Assembly (NCBI GenBank): GCA_041071465.1
Contig: CP163498.1
Coordinates: forward strand, 5,660,001-5,724,000
Reading direction: 5' to 3'
DNA length: 64,000 bases
DNA from: Pseudomonas putida
GTDB lineage: Bacteria > Pseudomonadota > Gammaproteobacteria > Pseudomonadales > Pseudomonadaceae
Shown here: positions 8,901 to 20,354 of the stretch, in pieces
Position numbering within the stretch: the first letter of the stretch is position 1
Layout of the letters: the number at the start of each line of letters is the position of its first letter
Translations under genes and position numbers: made by a program
Notes under the pieces: generated by a model
Seen by the model: the letters and a program-made list of their open reading frames with translations, nothing else
Database searches by the model: none
Told to the model about the DNA's origin: nothing

Positions 8901-11900
8901 TCACCGGCACCACGGGCAGCTGGAACGCACCCGGCACCAGCGGCGTGCCGTTCGGCGGCAGCGTCACCAGCCTGGCGGCGGTGGACGGCAACGTCAGTGG
9001 CATCGACGGCGCCGACACCCTGCGCCTGGCCACCGCCCTCAAGAACACCGGTGGCGGCGGTGCCTACGATGTCAGCACCAGCATCACCCTGCCCACCGGG
9101 CTTGCCTTTGTCGGTGGCAGCCTGGCGGCGGCCAACCTGCAAATCTACCGTGGCGACGGCACCTTGCTGGTGGCCGGCACCGACTACAGCGTCAACGGCA
9201 GCACCATCACGTTCCTCGACGCCAATGGCCAGGCCACCCTCCTGGCTGGCCGTGCAGGCACCGCCAGCGACTTGTCCGGTGCCAACGTGGTAGTCATCAC
9301 CTACGACGTCACTGTCAACGACGCGATCCTCGCCTCCAGCACCCTGCAAAGCAGCGCAGCGCTGACCAACTACGCCAGCGTCAATGGCGGCCAGGACTTC
9401 ACCCCAACCGACCTGGTGGAAGTCGCCAACCAGCAGGTCGCCGCCCCTGGCATCAGCAAGACCTACCAGAACGGCAGCCTCAGCGACGATGATTCCAGTG
9501 CCGCGCACACCACCGGCAGCAACCTGGTGGTCGGCGAAAGCATGACCTACGACATCGTCATCACCTTGCCCGAAGGCGTGACCAGCAACCTGCGCCTCAA
9601 CGACCTGATCCCGCCCGGCCTGCGCCTGGACCCACGCTTCAATGGCAACCTCGGCTACCAGCTGATTACCACGGTGGCCGGCAGCGCGGCGCTGACCGCA
9701 GACTTCAATGGCAGCGTCAGTATCAACCCACTCACGCCGGACGGCAGTGACGGTGCCGACCTGCAACTGGTGTTCAGCAGTGCCGGTGCCAACGCCGACA
9801 ACGTAACCGGCAACAACAGCTTCGTCATCCGCCTGGTACTGGTGGCCAGCAACGTGACTGGCAACCAGCAAGGCACCACGCTGAACAACGGGGCGCAACT
9901 GGTATACAGCGACCCCGACGGCGATACCCCCAATGGCGCCACGCCGGTAGAGCGCAACGTGGTCAGCGCACAGCAACCGAGCGTCACCATCGTCGAGCCG
10001 ACGCTGACGGTGACGCAACAGATCACCTCTACGCCGGTGTTCGGAGGTTACGAAGACGGCGACGTGGTCACCTTCGAGATCGTCATCACCAACACTTCGG
10101 GTACCAACGCCTTCGATATCAGCCTGCTCGACGGCCTGCCCACCGAACTCTCTGGCGTCAGCATTACCGGCATTACCTACAGCGGTGGTGCGACCAACAA
10201 TGGCGGCGCGGACTTCATCATCCAGGGTGGCCAACTGATCAGCGTCAGCGGGGCCAATATCGACATCGCCAACGGCGGTCGCATCGTGCTGCAACTGACC
10301 GGCACCGTGAACGCCACGGCAGCCGGTGAAGCGGCCTTTGCCAACGCCGTGGAGGTGCGCTGGACCAGCCTTGACGGCAGCAGCAATGCGATCGACACCG
10401 TCAATGGCGAACGCAGTGGCGAAGATGGCCTGCTCAATGGCGGCAGCCTGAACGATTACCGACTGGCATCGTTGCTCACCTTCCAGGTCAGCAACGGCGT
10501 GCGCATCTCTCGGGTAGGCGGCGTCACCGACACGCCCCCGCCACCAACAGCAGCGGCGTGACCGACACCAGCGGTGTTTCCGAGACTGTGGTGGTCGGTG
10601 AAATCGTGCGCTATCGCGTGGCTGTGCTGGTGCCCACCGGCGACAACCCTGACTACCAGATCCGCATCGAACTCGCCGCAGGCCTGGAGTTCATTCCCGC
10701 CAGCCTCAACAACATCCTCATCGCCTTCCTGTCCAACACCCCTACCGGGCTGACCACCGATGCCACCAACCTGATCAGCAGCGGCACCTTGAGCATGCCG
10801 GGCAACGAGCTCAGCGATGTGGCGCAAGGCATCAACCCAGATCTGTCCGGCGCCGTACCGACCGGGGTGTTCGACATCAACAATGGGCGGCTGGTCATTA
10901 CCACCCATGCAGATGGCAGCCAGACCGTCACGTTCAGCCTGGGCAACCTGATCAACAACGAAATCAACGACCCCGATGTCGAAGGCGTGGTGCTGGAATT
11001 CAACGTGCGCGTCAGCAACGTGGCCAGCAACCAGGCCGGTGCCAACCTGGGCGTGTCGGCCCACGAACACGTCGGCCTCAACGGCGGCGTGGACAGGGGC
11101 AAGAGCGACACCCTGTTCGAGCGGGTGGTCGAGCCCAGCTTCGTCAACCTGGACAAATCGGTCATCGACGTCAGCCCAGGCAACGGCACCACCAACGCCA
11201 CGGTTTCGGTAAGCTTCACCCAGAACGGTGACGTGCCCGCCTACAACACTCACCTGGCCGACCAGTTCCCCAACGGCAGCAACTACCTGGTACAAAGCAT
11301 TCTGCTCAACGGCGCGGCGCTGGACCTGGCCAACCTGCCGGCAGGCGTCAGCTTCAGCGACGGTACGGGAATTTCACTGGGCTTCGATCGCCTGGCACCA
11401 GGCGACACCGTGCAGGTGATCTACACGGTCACCCTGCCCAACGTCACCATCGCCGACAATGCTGCCAGTTCTGCGGTACTGACCTGGACCAGCCTGCCCA
11501 CCGACTTCGAGAACAACGGCTGGGGCGGCTCGCTGCCCGCCATCGCCGGTGGCGCCACCGGTGAGCGCAACGGCCAGGACGGCGCCAACGGCCTGAACAA
11601 CTACGTGCTCAGCGAAGGGGCTGGCATGGGCGTGATCCAAGGCACGCTATGGGACGACACCCGCAGCGCCACCGACAGCGTCACCCCCGATGGCCCAGGC
11701 CTGGACGGCATCGACGTGACCCTGACCTGGGCCGGAGACGACGGCCAGTTCGGCACCGCTGACGATCGCACCTTCACCACCGTTACCGCCAATGGCGGTT
11801 TGTACCAGTTCGCCCTATTGCCCTCGGGCAGCTACCTGGTGGCCGTGGCGCAAGACCATCAAGCAGCGGCGAACAACAACTTCCGGTTACGCATCGACAG

Positions 11901-14900
11901 CGATACCGGCACTGCGGCGAACGGGCTTGGCGGCATCAACCTGGCCTTGGGCGAAGGCTCGACTGGCACCGCCGATGCCGGCTACGTGCACCTGAACGAA
12001 GCCCCGGTCAACACCGTGGCCGACCAACAGGGGCTGGAAGACACGGTGCTGCACCTCACGGGGCTGGCCATCAGCGACGTGGACGTGAATGCTGGCAATG
12101 CCGACGGAGTCATGACCATTACCCTGTCGGTACTCCACGGGGTGCTCTGGCAAAGCGCCACCCCTCCGGCAGCCAATGCCACACCACCGGCCGGTGCCGG
12201 ACGCAGCCTGGTACTGACTGGCACCCTGGCCGAGTTGAACGCACTGCTCGCGCAGCTTTATTACAAAGGCGACCAGGACTTCAACACGGCACGCACCGCC
12301 GAAACCCTGACCATGGTCACCAACGACCAGGGCAACTACGGCGACCACCCGCTCAACGGCGACGGTATTCCTGGGCAAAACCCGGTCGATGCCCTGACCG
12401 ACACCGACGTGATGAACATCATCATCACCCCGGTCAACGACGCGCCCATCGCCAACGCCGACCTGGCGATCGCGGTGGAGGCCGGCGGTTTCAACAACGG
12501 CGACCCGGGCGTGAACCCGACCGGCAACGTGCTGCTCAATGACACCGACGTCGATATCCAGACCAACGGCGACGTGCTTACCGTCACCCGCATTGCCAAC
12601 AACCTCACGCCAGGGGGTGTGGCGGTGGGCGACAATCTCGTCACAGTCTTGCAGGGCCTCTACGGCACCTTGGTCATGCGGCCCAATGGGGGCTTCCAGT
12701 ACATCGTCGACAACGACAACCCCGCTGTGCAGGCGCTGCGCACCGCTGGCCAGTTCATCAGCGAGTTCTTCAGCTACGACATCGTCGACACCGGCGGCCT
12801 GGGCAGCAGCGCGGTGCTGCAGATCAACATCCACGGTGCCAACGACACGCCGATCGCCCACGGCGACGTCGCCACTGCCATCGAAGCCGGGGGCACCAAC
12901 AACAGCACACCGGGCCAGGACGCAGTCGGCAACGTGCTGGACAACGACACTGACGTGGACTCCCCAGCGCTGGGCGAAACCAAGCATGTCACCACCCTAC
13001 GTTTCGACGGCCCGGGCGGCGGGCGCATCATCCCCCTGCCCAGCGGTGGGTCGACCACCATGGTGGCCAATTTTGGCACCCTGACCCTCAACACCGACGG
13101 CAGTTACCGCTACGTGGTCGACAACAACAACGCTGCCGTCCAGGCGCTGTCCCCCGGCCAGACCTTGGTCGAACAGTTCAGCTACCAGATGGCCGATACT
13201 GATGGCCTCAGTTCCATCAGCGTGCTGGTTATCACCATCCAGGGTGCCAATGATGCGCCGGTGGCCGTGGACGACCATGGCACCGCCACTGCCGGTGCCA
13301 GCGATGGCAGCCCAGCACCGGTCAATGCCAGTGGCAACGTGATCACCGGCAACGGTGGCGTGGGCGCAGACACCGACGTCGACAACCTTGACCAGCCAAC
13401 CGCCACCCAGCTCAAGGTCGACGGTGTGCGCAGTGGCCTGGAAAGCACCGGGGGTGCACTCACCCCGGTCGGCGCCGGCAGCCCCGCAGCCATAGACGGC
13501 AGCGTGGCCCGGCTGGCCGACAACAGCCTGATCAGCGGCAACTTCGGTCAGCTCATCCTCAACCAGGACGGCACCTACACCTTCATCGTCAACAGTGCCG
13601 ACCCTGCCATACGTGCCTTGGCGGCCGGGCAAAGCCTCGACGTGATCTTTACCTACCAGATCCACGACAGCGGCGGCCTGACGGACCAGGCGCAGCTGGT
13701 GATCACCGTCACCGGGGTCAACGACCCACCCGTGGTCAACGCCGTCAGCATCGACGCCATCGAAGCCGGCGGCCTGAACAACGCCATCGCCGGCGTCGAT
13801 CCCAGCGGCAACATCAGTGCTGCCTACAGCGACCCCGACGGCGATACCCTGAGCATCAGCGGCGTGCTCAGCCCAACGGGGGTGACAGGCATTCTCGGGC
13901 AACCACTGGCGGGCAACTACGGCAGCCTGGTCCTGGATAGCCAGGGCAACTACCGCTACGTGGTAGACAACGCCAACAGCGCCGTGCAGGCCCTGCGTAC
14001 CGATGCCGACCGGCTCACCGAGGTATTCCAGTACAGCGTCAGCGATGGTAACGGCAAGACCGTCACCGCCACCTTTACCGTGGTCATTCACGGTCGCAAT
14101 GACACGCCGATCGCCGCCAATGACAGCGCCATCGCCGTCGAAGCCGGTGGCGTGAACAACGGCACGCCAGGCCAGGCCGGCAGCGGCAATGCCCTGGGCA
14201 ATGACCTTGATGTGGACGCCGGTGACAGCAAGACGCTGGATGGTGTTTACCTGGGCACCCTCGCCGCCGGCGGTACGTTCGTCCAGGTTGGCGCGGGCGC
14301 CACGCAGGTAGCCGGTAGCTACGGCACTTTGAGCATCGATGCCAACGGCAATTACGTCTACACCGTCAACGACAGCCTGGCGGCCGTACAGGCTCTCAAG
14401 GCCGGCGAAAGCCTGGTCGAAACCTTCAGCTACCGCATGCACGACACCGAAGGTGCCAGCTCCCAGGCACAAATCACCATCACCATCGAAGGGCGCTACG
14501 ACACCCCCGTGGCCCATGATGACCTGGCGTACGCGGTGGCCACCGATGACGATGGCAATGGCGGGCGCAACCCCACCGGCAATGTGCTGAACAACGACAC
14601 TGACGTGGATGCCAATGACAGCAAGACCGTCACCGCCGTGGGTGTGGGCGAAGAAAGCAGCAACCCGACGCTCGACCCGCTGACCGGCAGCGCCACCGTC
14701 ACCACCAACTATGGCACCCTGACCCTCAATGCCGACGGCAGTTACCGCTTCGTGGTCAACTCCAGCGACCCGGACATCATCGCACTCGGCCCGTTGGGCT
14801 TCGTCATCCAGCGCTACACCTACCAGGTCACCGACGGCGGCGGCCTGAGCGACACCGCGACCCTCTTCGTGCTCATCCGCGGTGAAAACCAGCCACCGGT

Positions 14901-16524
14901 GGCCAACCCTGACCAGGGCCTGGCCATCGAAGCCGGCGGCCTGGACAACGCCATCCCCGGCAGCAACCCGTCCGGCAACGTGATGGACAACGACAGCGAC
15001 CCCGACACCATCAACATCATCGTGCCGGAAACCCTCGAAGTGCTGGCGTTCTGGAGCGGCGACGGGCCATTGCCAGGCAGCCCCACCGCAGTCGGGCAAA
15101 CGTTGCGCGGCCAGTACGGCGACCTGACCCTGAACGCCGACGGCAGCTGGAGCTACGTGCTCGACAACAGCCTGGCAACGGTGCAGGCACTGCGTGTCAG
15201 CGGCCAAACCCTGGTGGACAACTTCACCTACCTGCTCACCGACCTCTGGGGCGGCACCGCCAACGGCCTGCTGAGCATTACCATCGACGGCCGCAACGAC
15301 GTCCCGGTAGCCCACGATGACACCGCCATCGCCGTGGAAGCCGGCGGTGTGAACAATACCGGCGCGGGGGTAGACCCGCGCGGCAACGTGCTGGACAACG
15401 ACACCGACGTGGACGGCGTGCAGTACGGTGAGAGCAAGACCGTGCTGCAGTACAGCGCCGAAAACGGCCAGACCGCCAGCGCCGGCCAACTGCTGCAAAG
15501 CCTGTATGGCACCCTGCTGATCAGTGCTGACGGCAGTTACCAATACCTGGTCGACAACACCAACCCCATCGTGCAGGCCATGCGCAGTGCGAACGAAACA
15601 TTACGCGAAGTGTTCACCTACCGCATGCGCGATACCGCTGGCGCCACCTCCGAGGCACGTCTGAGCGTGACCGTCCAGGGGGCCAACGACAACCCGGTGG
15701 CCCGCGATGACAGCAACACTGCCAGTGACCAGGTACCAGCGCCGCACACCAGCGGTAATGTGCTGCCCAACGACAGCGACGTGGACGGCGGCGATAGCCT
15801 GACCGTCACGGGTATCCGCAGCGGCCAGGAAGGCGCCAGTGGCACTGCCGGTGTCATTGGCCAGCCCATCGCCGGCCGCTACGGCACCCTGGTGCTCAAT
15901 GCCGACGGCAGCTACACCTACACCATCGACCTGAGCAACCGCGAGGTGCTGGCGGCGGCGGGCCTGGGGCAAGTGCTCCAGGACTATTTCACCTACACCG
16001 TCAGCGACCTGGCCGGTGCAACCGACCAGGCCCAGCTGACCATCACCCTGGATATTTCCACGCCTTACATTCCACCGGGGCCGTACCTGGACCGCGACAG
16101 CCAGGAAAGGTTGGGCGGCTTGCCGCTGCCGGAGGTTACGCCAGCGATCTACGTCACGCCGGTGGTGGAACAGATCAACCAGTCCCTGACCCTGTCGGCC
16201 TGGGGAGCCGATGGCAGCAACGTTCAATTGTTCGCCACACCCGAAATCGAAAGCCAGTCCCTCGGCGCCCAGCTTGGCCTGGTCAACGGCCAGTTCGTCG
16301 CCAAGGCAGTGGCCGCCAGCCGGTTGGCCAGCGAGGAGGACAAGGACTGGGTCGACGGCCGCCAGGGCGTCATCAGCCTGAGTGCCGATGGCCTGTTGCC
16401 AGACCCGTCACTGTGGGCACCTCTGCCTCGTGACATGGCGCCTGAACAACGCGCGCAGCCGGCGAACGGCTTCCGCGCACAATTGCGCGAAGCCGCGCAG
16501 CGTCGCGGTAGCAACGCACCATGA
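6000..16524 (+). CDS. Giant VCBS-repeat surface protein (adhesin) with DUF4347 N-terminus; two apparent frameshifts
   Basis: Restoring one C at 7357-7359 and one at 10535-10539 merges three consecutive open segments into about 3,508 residues. The N-terminus carries 'LEQRILFDGA', matching the LEPR-XLL-type motif of giant exported proteins. A DUF4347 domain follows ('VVVDARVENRDQLVASL...VFSHGAAGQFTLG...LYGCDVGAG', residues ~75-235). The middle is a chain of DUF11-like beta-sandwich repeats. From about 12,000 onward there are about eleven ~120-residue VCBS/cadherin-like units, each with 'GTLTLNADGSYxYVVDN...ALxxGQ..FxYxxxDTxG' and ending in an 'IxGxND.P(I/V)A'-type linker. No GGxGxD RTX nonapeptides are seen near the C-terminus, unlike LapA-type substrates. 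It probably sits on the cell surface in adhesion or biofilm formation; this is inferred from architecture. Confidence 0.85.
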
Positions 16525-16561
16525 CGCCGATGTCTCATCACGGATTGAACAAGGACAGCCT

Positions 16562-18070
16562 ATGCCCGTATCGACATTGAAAAGCCTGAGCACCGTCACA
16601 GCCCTCGGCCTGCTGCTCGGCGCCTGCTCGGCCTTCGAGCCCAAGCCCTACAGTGAAGACGAAATGCGTCAGCGGGTCATCGAGGACCAGGCGCGCATGT
16701 ACAAGGAACAGGAACCGGTCAACGGGCCGATTACCTTCTACGAAGCGTCGGCGCGGGCCCTGAAATACAACCTCGACTATCGCCTGAAACTGCTGGAGAG
16801 CGCCCTGGCCTCGGACCTGCGCGATGTTTCCAGCCACGAGATGCTGCCGCGCCTGGTGGCCTCCGCCGGCTACGCCGGGCGCGACAACGATTCCGGCGGC
16901 ACCTCGATCGGCATCGAAGACCGCCAGGTCAGCTTGCGCCCGTCCACCTCCGAGGAGCGCTACCGCACGCTTTACAGCCTCGGCCTGTCATGGAGCCTGC
17001 TGGACTTCGGTGTTGCCTACTTCCGCACCCAGCAAAAGAACGACCAGATGCTGATGGCCGAGGAACGCCGGGAAAAGGTGGCGCAAAACGTCCTGCAGGA
17101 CGTGCGCAACGCCTATTGGCGTGCCCTCGGTGCGCAACGCCTGCTGCCGGAAGTGGACGGCCTGCTGATGCGTACCCACCGTGCCCTGACCTCTGCCCGT
17201 GAAGCCGAGGGCCGTGGCCTGCTGCCGCGCCAGGACATCCTCGCCTACCAACGCGCCCTGCTCGACTCGGTGTACATGCTCACCGTGCGCCGCCAGGACC
17301 TGGAGTTCGCCCGCGCCGAACTGGCCGCGCTGATGTCGCTGCCGCCGAACACCCGCATGGTGCTGGCCGACACCAACGAGCAGCCGCTGCCACTGCTCAA
17401 CGGCAACATGGAAAAACTCGAACGCCTGTCGTTGGAGCGCCGCCCGGAAATCATGGAAGAGTGGTACCGCAAGCGCGTGAGCATGAACGACCTGAAGATC
17501 GCCAAGGCCCAGTTGTGGCCCAACGTGAGCTTCAACTACGGCTACGAGTACGACTCCAACAAGTACCTGTACAACAGCGACTGGAACCAGACCGGCATCA
17601 ATGTCTCGCTGAACCTGCTGCGCCTGCTGCAATACCCCGACATCACCGCTGCGGAAAAAAGCCAGGAAAAGACCGACGACATGCGCCGCACGGCGTTGTC
17701 CATGGCCATCCTCACCCAGGTCCGCGTGGGCCTGCTGCGCTACCAGCTGGCCCGCCAGGAAGTGGACTTCGCCGACGAAAGCCTGCGCGTCGATCAAAGC
17801 CTGCTGGACTACGCCCGTTCCTCGCGCAGCGCCGCATTGGGTAGCGAGCTGGAACTGATCCGCGCCGAAGGCCGCCTGCTGCTGTCACGCTACCAGCGCG
17901 AGGCGGCCTACTCCGATGCACAGGCCGCCTGGGGGCGGTTGTACAACTCGGTTGGCTTTGAAGTGATGCCCAAGGAAATCGAGCAGCATGATGTGAAGAC
18001 CTTGGCGCGGGAGATCCAGCGAACGGTCGAGCAGCAGAGCCAGGAAAACCTGATATCCGCTGCAAAGTGA
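16562..18070 (+). CDS. TolC-family outer-membrane lipoprotein (export channel)
   Basis: The 502-residue protein begins with a lipoprotein signal (MPVSTLKSLS..., lipobox LLGAC), so it should be acylated and outer-membrane bound. The rest is an outer-membrane efflux protein: two repeated halves of long helices with short beta strands ('YSLGLSWSLLDFGVAYF' and 'INVSLNLLRLLQYPDI' are the two membrane-strand regions). It lies 37 bp after the adhesin stop and is preceded by AAGGACAGCCT. A hairpin after its stop closes the unit. It is expected to be the outer-membrane exit duct for the giant protein, working with the two membrane-fusion proteins and the M50/HlyD protein. TolC homologues also serve drug efflux, but the context favours a dedicated role. 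Confidence 0.88.
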   Translation: MPVSTLKSLSTVTALGLLLGACSAFEPKPYSEDEMRQRVIEDQARMYKEQEPVNGPITFYEASARALKYNLDYRLKLLESALASDLRDVSSHEMLPRLVASAGYAGRDNDSGGTSIGIEDRQVSLRPSTSEERYRTLYSLGLSWSLLDFGVAYFRTQQKNDQMLMAEERREKVAQNVLQDVRNAYWRALGAQRLLPEVDGLLMRTHRALTSAREAEGRGLLPRQDILAYQRALLDSVYMLTVRRQDLEFARAELAALMSLPPNTRMVLADTNEQPLPLLNGNMEKLERLSLERRPEIMEEWYRKRVSMNDLKIAKAQLWPNVSFNYGYEYDSNKYLYNSDWNQTGINVSLNLLRLLQYPDITAAEKSQEKTDDMRRTALSMAILTQVRVGLLRYQLARQEVDFADESLRVDQSLLDYARSSRSAALGSELELIRAEGRLLLSRYQREAAYSDAQAAWGRLYNSVGFEVMPKEIEQHDVKTLAREIQRTVEQQSQENLISAAK

Positions 18071-18076
18071 CCGACC

Positions 18077-18096
18077 GGCGCAGGTTACCCTGCGCC
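18077..18096 (+). terminator. Hairpin at the end of the secretion/adhesin unit
   Basis: GGCGCAGG and CCTGCGCC form a perfect 8-bp stem with a 4-nt loop, starting 7 bp after the TolC-like stop. No U-tract follows, so termination may be incomplete or Rho-assisted. Confidence 0.5.
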
Positions 18097-18134
18097 AGTG
18101 GGTGACCCTCGCCTGAGCTTCAGCCAAGCTGCGC

Positions 18135-18179
18135 TTGCACCAAACATATGGATAAACGTATATTCGCTTTTCCATATGT
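18135..18179 (+). promoter_or_regulatory. ars promoter with ArsR operator
   Basis: TTGCAC (18135-18140) and TATATT (18159-18164) are 18 bp apart. A perfect 9-bp inverted repeat, ACATATGGA (18144-18152) and TCCATATGT (18171-18179), brackets the -10 box, so a bound dimer would block RNA polymerase. Winged-helix ArsR repressors bind such ATAT-rich dyads and release on arsenite binding. The dyad lies 11 bp before the arsR start. Confidence 0.75.
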
Positions 18180-18190
18180 CTGGTGCTGCC

Positions 18191-18537
18191 ATGATCACTC
18201 CACCTGAAGTTTTCAAAAGCCTGTCAGACGAGACTCGCGCTCGTGCCACCCTGCTGATCGCCAGTCTGGGGGAGTTGTGCGTCTGCGAACTGATGTGCGC
18301 GCTGGACGACAGCCAACCCAAGATCAGTCGCCACCTGGCGCAACTGCGCAGCAACGGCATGTTGCTGGATCGCCGCCAGGGCCAGTGGTGTATTACCGCC
18401 TGAATCCACAGTTGCCCGCCTGGGTACTTGAAATGTTGCAGGTCACCCTGCAGGCCAATTCGCAGTGGCTGGCAGACAATTCCCTTCGCCTGAAGAACAT
18501 GGACGGGCGCCCCGTTCGTGATTCCGCCTGCTGCTGA
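18191..18537 (+). CDS. arsR: ArsR-family arsenite-responsive repressor, apparent frameshift near 18387
   Basis: Restoring one G to the GG at 18387-18388 gives a normal 115-residue ArsR. It has a winged-helix DNA-binding domain ('KISRHLAQLRSNGMLLDRRQGQW' then 'VYYRLNP') and the arsenite-binding motif CVCEL in helix 3 ('LGELCVCELMCAL'), with another Cys three residues on. It represses its own operon through the dyad just upstream and is released by As(III). arsB starts 15 bp after the stop, so they share a transcript. As read, the protein would end shortly after QGQW and lose the C-terminal dimer helix. The one-base repair restores it exactly, which favours a sequence error. Confidence 0.85.
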
Positions 18538-18552
18538 TCCTCACCAAGCGAA

Positions 18553-19842
18553 ATGTTCATGCTGGTCGCTATTGCTGTCTTCGTCCTCACCCTCACCCTC
18601 GTCATCTGGCAGCCAAAGGGGCTTGGCGTCGGCTGGAGTGCCGCGCTGGGTGCCGTCATTGCCTTGCTGGCTGGCGCGGTTTCCCTGCACGATATCCCCA
18701 CCGTGTGGGCCATTGTCTGGAACGCTACCGCCACCTTCATCGCCGTCATCATCATCAGCCTGCTGCTCGATGAAGCCGGCTTCTTCGAATGGGCCGCGCT
18801 GCACGTTGCGCGCTGGGCAAACGGCAGCGGCTATCGCCTGTTCGCCTTCAGCGTGTTGCTCGGCGCCGCCGTGTCGGCGCTGTTTGCCAACGATGGCGCG
18901 GCGCTGATTCTTACACCAATCGTCATGTCGATGCTGCTCGCATTGCGCTTCTCGCCTGCTGCGACACTGGCCTTTGTCATGGCTGCGGGCTTTATTGCCG
19001 ACACGGCGAGCCTGCCGCTGGTGGTCTCCAACCTGGTCAACATCGTCTCGGCCGATTACTTCGGCCTGGGTTTCACCGAATATGCCTCGGTAATGGTGCC
19101 GGTGAATATCGCCAGCGTGGCAGCCACCCTGGTGGTGCTTTATCTGTTTTTCCGCCGTGACATCCCAAGGCGGTATGCACTCGATGCGCTGAAGAAACCG
19201 AGCGAGGCGATTGTCGACCGCGCCACCTTCAAAGTCGGAATGTGGGTACTGGTGGCACTGCTTACAGGCCTGTTCGCCTTGGAGCCGCTGGGTATCCCGA
19301 TCAGTGCGGTGGCCGCAGCCTGTGCCGCCGCTCTGTTCGCCGTCGCTGCTTACGGTCACCGTATTTCAACGCGTCGCGTGCTGCGAGAGGCCCCGTGGCA
19401 GGTGGTGATCTTCTCGCTCGGGATGTATCTGGTGGTGTATGGCCTGAAAAACGCCGGTCTCACCGACATGCTCACTCACCTGCTCGACCGGCTTGCGCAA
19501 CAAGGCCTATGGAGTGCTGCCATCGGCACCGGCCTTGTTTCGGCGCTGCTGTCCTCGGTGATGAACAACATGCCCAGCGTTCTGGTCGGCGCCTTGTCGA
19601 TCCAGGCCAGCGGCGCAGAGGGCCTGATACGTGAGGCGATGATCTACGCCAACGTCATCGGCTGCAACCTCGGTCCAAAAATCACCCCGATAGGCAGCCT
19701 CGCCACGCTGCTTTGGCTGCATGTGCTGGAGCGCAAAGGCATGCGCATCACCTGGGGTTACTACTTTGCTGTCGGCCTCCTGCTGACCCTGCCGGTTTTG
19801 CTGATCACCCTCTCGGCCCTGGCACTGCGCCTGAGCCTCTGA
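18553..19842 (+). CDS. arsB: Arsenite efflux membrane protein ArsB
   Basis: The 429-residue, very hydrophobic protein has about twelve membrane segments and matches the ArsB/NhaD ion transporter family in length and motifs ('[22 protein letters not shown]', '[17 protein letters not shown]', '[20 protein letters not shown]'). It exports arsenite (and antimonite) from the cytosol using the proton motive force, or ATP when an ArsA subunit is present; no arsA is seen here. Start: ATG 18553 just after arsR (ACCAAGCGAA upstream); a second Met follows two codons later. It lies between arsR and arsC in the standard operon order. Confidence 0.95.
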   Translation: MFMLVAIAVFVLTLTLVIWQPKGLGVGWSAALGAVIALLAGAVSLHDIPTVWAIVWNATATFIAVIIISLLLDEAGFFEWAALHVARWANGSGYRLFAFSVLLGAAVSALFANDGAALILTPIVMSMLLALRFSPAATLAFVMAAGFIADTASLPLVVSNLVNIVSADYFGLGFTEYASVMVPVNIASVAATLVVLYLFFRRDIPRRYALDALKKPSEAIVDRATFKVGMWVLVALLTGLFALEPLGIPISAVAAACAAALFAVAAYGHRISTRRVLREAPWQVVIFSLGMYLVVYGLKNAGLTDMLTHLLDRLAQQGLWSAAIGTGLVSALLSSVMNNMPSVLVGALSIQASGAEGLIREAMIYANVIGCNLGPKITPIGSLATLLWLHVLERKGMRITWGYYFAVGLLLTLPVLLITLSALALRLSL

Positions 19843-19870
19843 CGTCCGCCATCAAACCGAGGAACCCTCC

Positions 19871-20341
19871 ATGCGAGTCCTGTTCATGTGCACGGCCAAC
19901 AGCTGCCGCAGCATCCTTTGCGAAGCGCTGTTCAACCACCTGGCGCCGCCCGGTTTCGAGGCAGTCAGCTCCGGCAGCTTTCCCAAGGGGCAGGTTTTAC
20001 CCCGCAGCCTGACCACACTTCAGCACGCCAACATCTCGACCAAAGGCCTGACCAGCAAAGGCAACGATGCTTTCGAAGATAATCCGCCGGACATCGTCAT
20101 CACCGTGTGCGACAAGGCTGCCGGCGAAGCCTGCCCGGTGTATTTCGGCCCTGCACTGAAGGCACACTGGGGGTTGGAAGACCCCTCCGATGTGAAGGGG
20201 GACGAGGCGTCGGTCGACGCGGCTTTCCGCGCCACTCTGGCCCGCATCGAGTACCGTTGCCAGGCCTTCTTCGCTCTGCCTTTCGGCACCCTCGACCGCG
20301 AGCAGCTCAAGCATGAGCTGGACCGCATCGGCACGCTCTGA
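19871..20341 (+). CDS. arsC: Arsenate reductase, low-molecular-weight phosphatase type
   Basis: The 156-residue cytosolic enzyme opens with the LMW-PTP P-loop C-x5-R ('MCTANSCRS', Cys7 to Arg13), which attacks arsenate. A second Cys is in '[18 protein letters not shown]', available for disulphide relay. This is the thioredoxin/glutaredoxin-recycled arsenate reductase branch used with ArsB in pseudomonads. It converts As(V) to As(III), which ArsB exports. It starts 28 bp after arsB and ends 13 bp before arsH. Confidence 0.93.
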   Translation: MRVLFMCTANSCRSILCEALFNHLAPPGFEAVSSGSFPKGQVLPRSLTTLQHANISTKGLTSKGNDAFEDNPPDIVITVCDKAAGEACPVYFGPALKAHWGLEDPSDVKGDEASVDAAFRATLARIEYRCQAFFALPFGTLDREQLKHELDRIGTL

Positions 20342-20354
20342 GCAGGAGGAATAC

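Noticed and set aside
7982..15543. Very long open frames on the minus strand under the adhesin gene (up to ~850 codons)
   Set aside because: They mirror the repeat structure and high GC of the plus-strand gene, have no family similarity or ribosome site, and their composition is typical of antisense shadow frames.
12400..16050. Possible CRISPR-like or tandem DNA repeat array
   Set aside because: The periodicity is about 300-400 bp of coding VCBS units with diverged DNA; there are no short identical repeats with unique spacers.
6000..16524. Three adjacent adhesin genes
   Set aside because: The second and third segments lack ribosome sites and start in the middle of domains; single-C repairs make continuous beta-repeat sequence.
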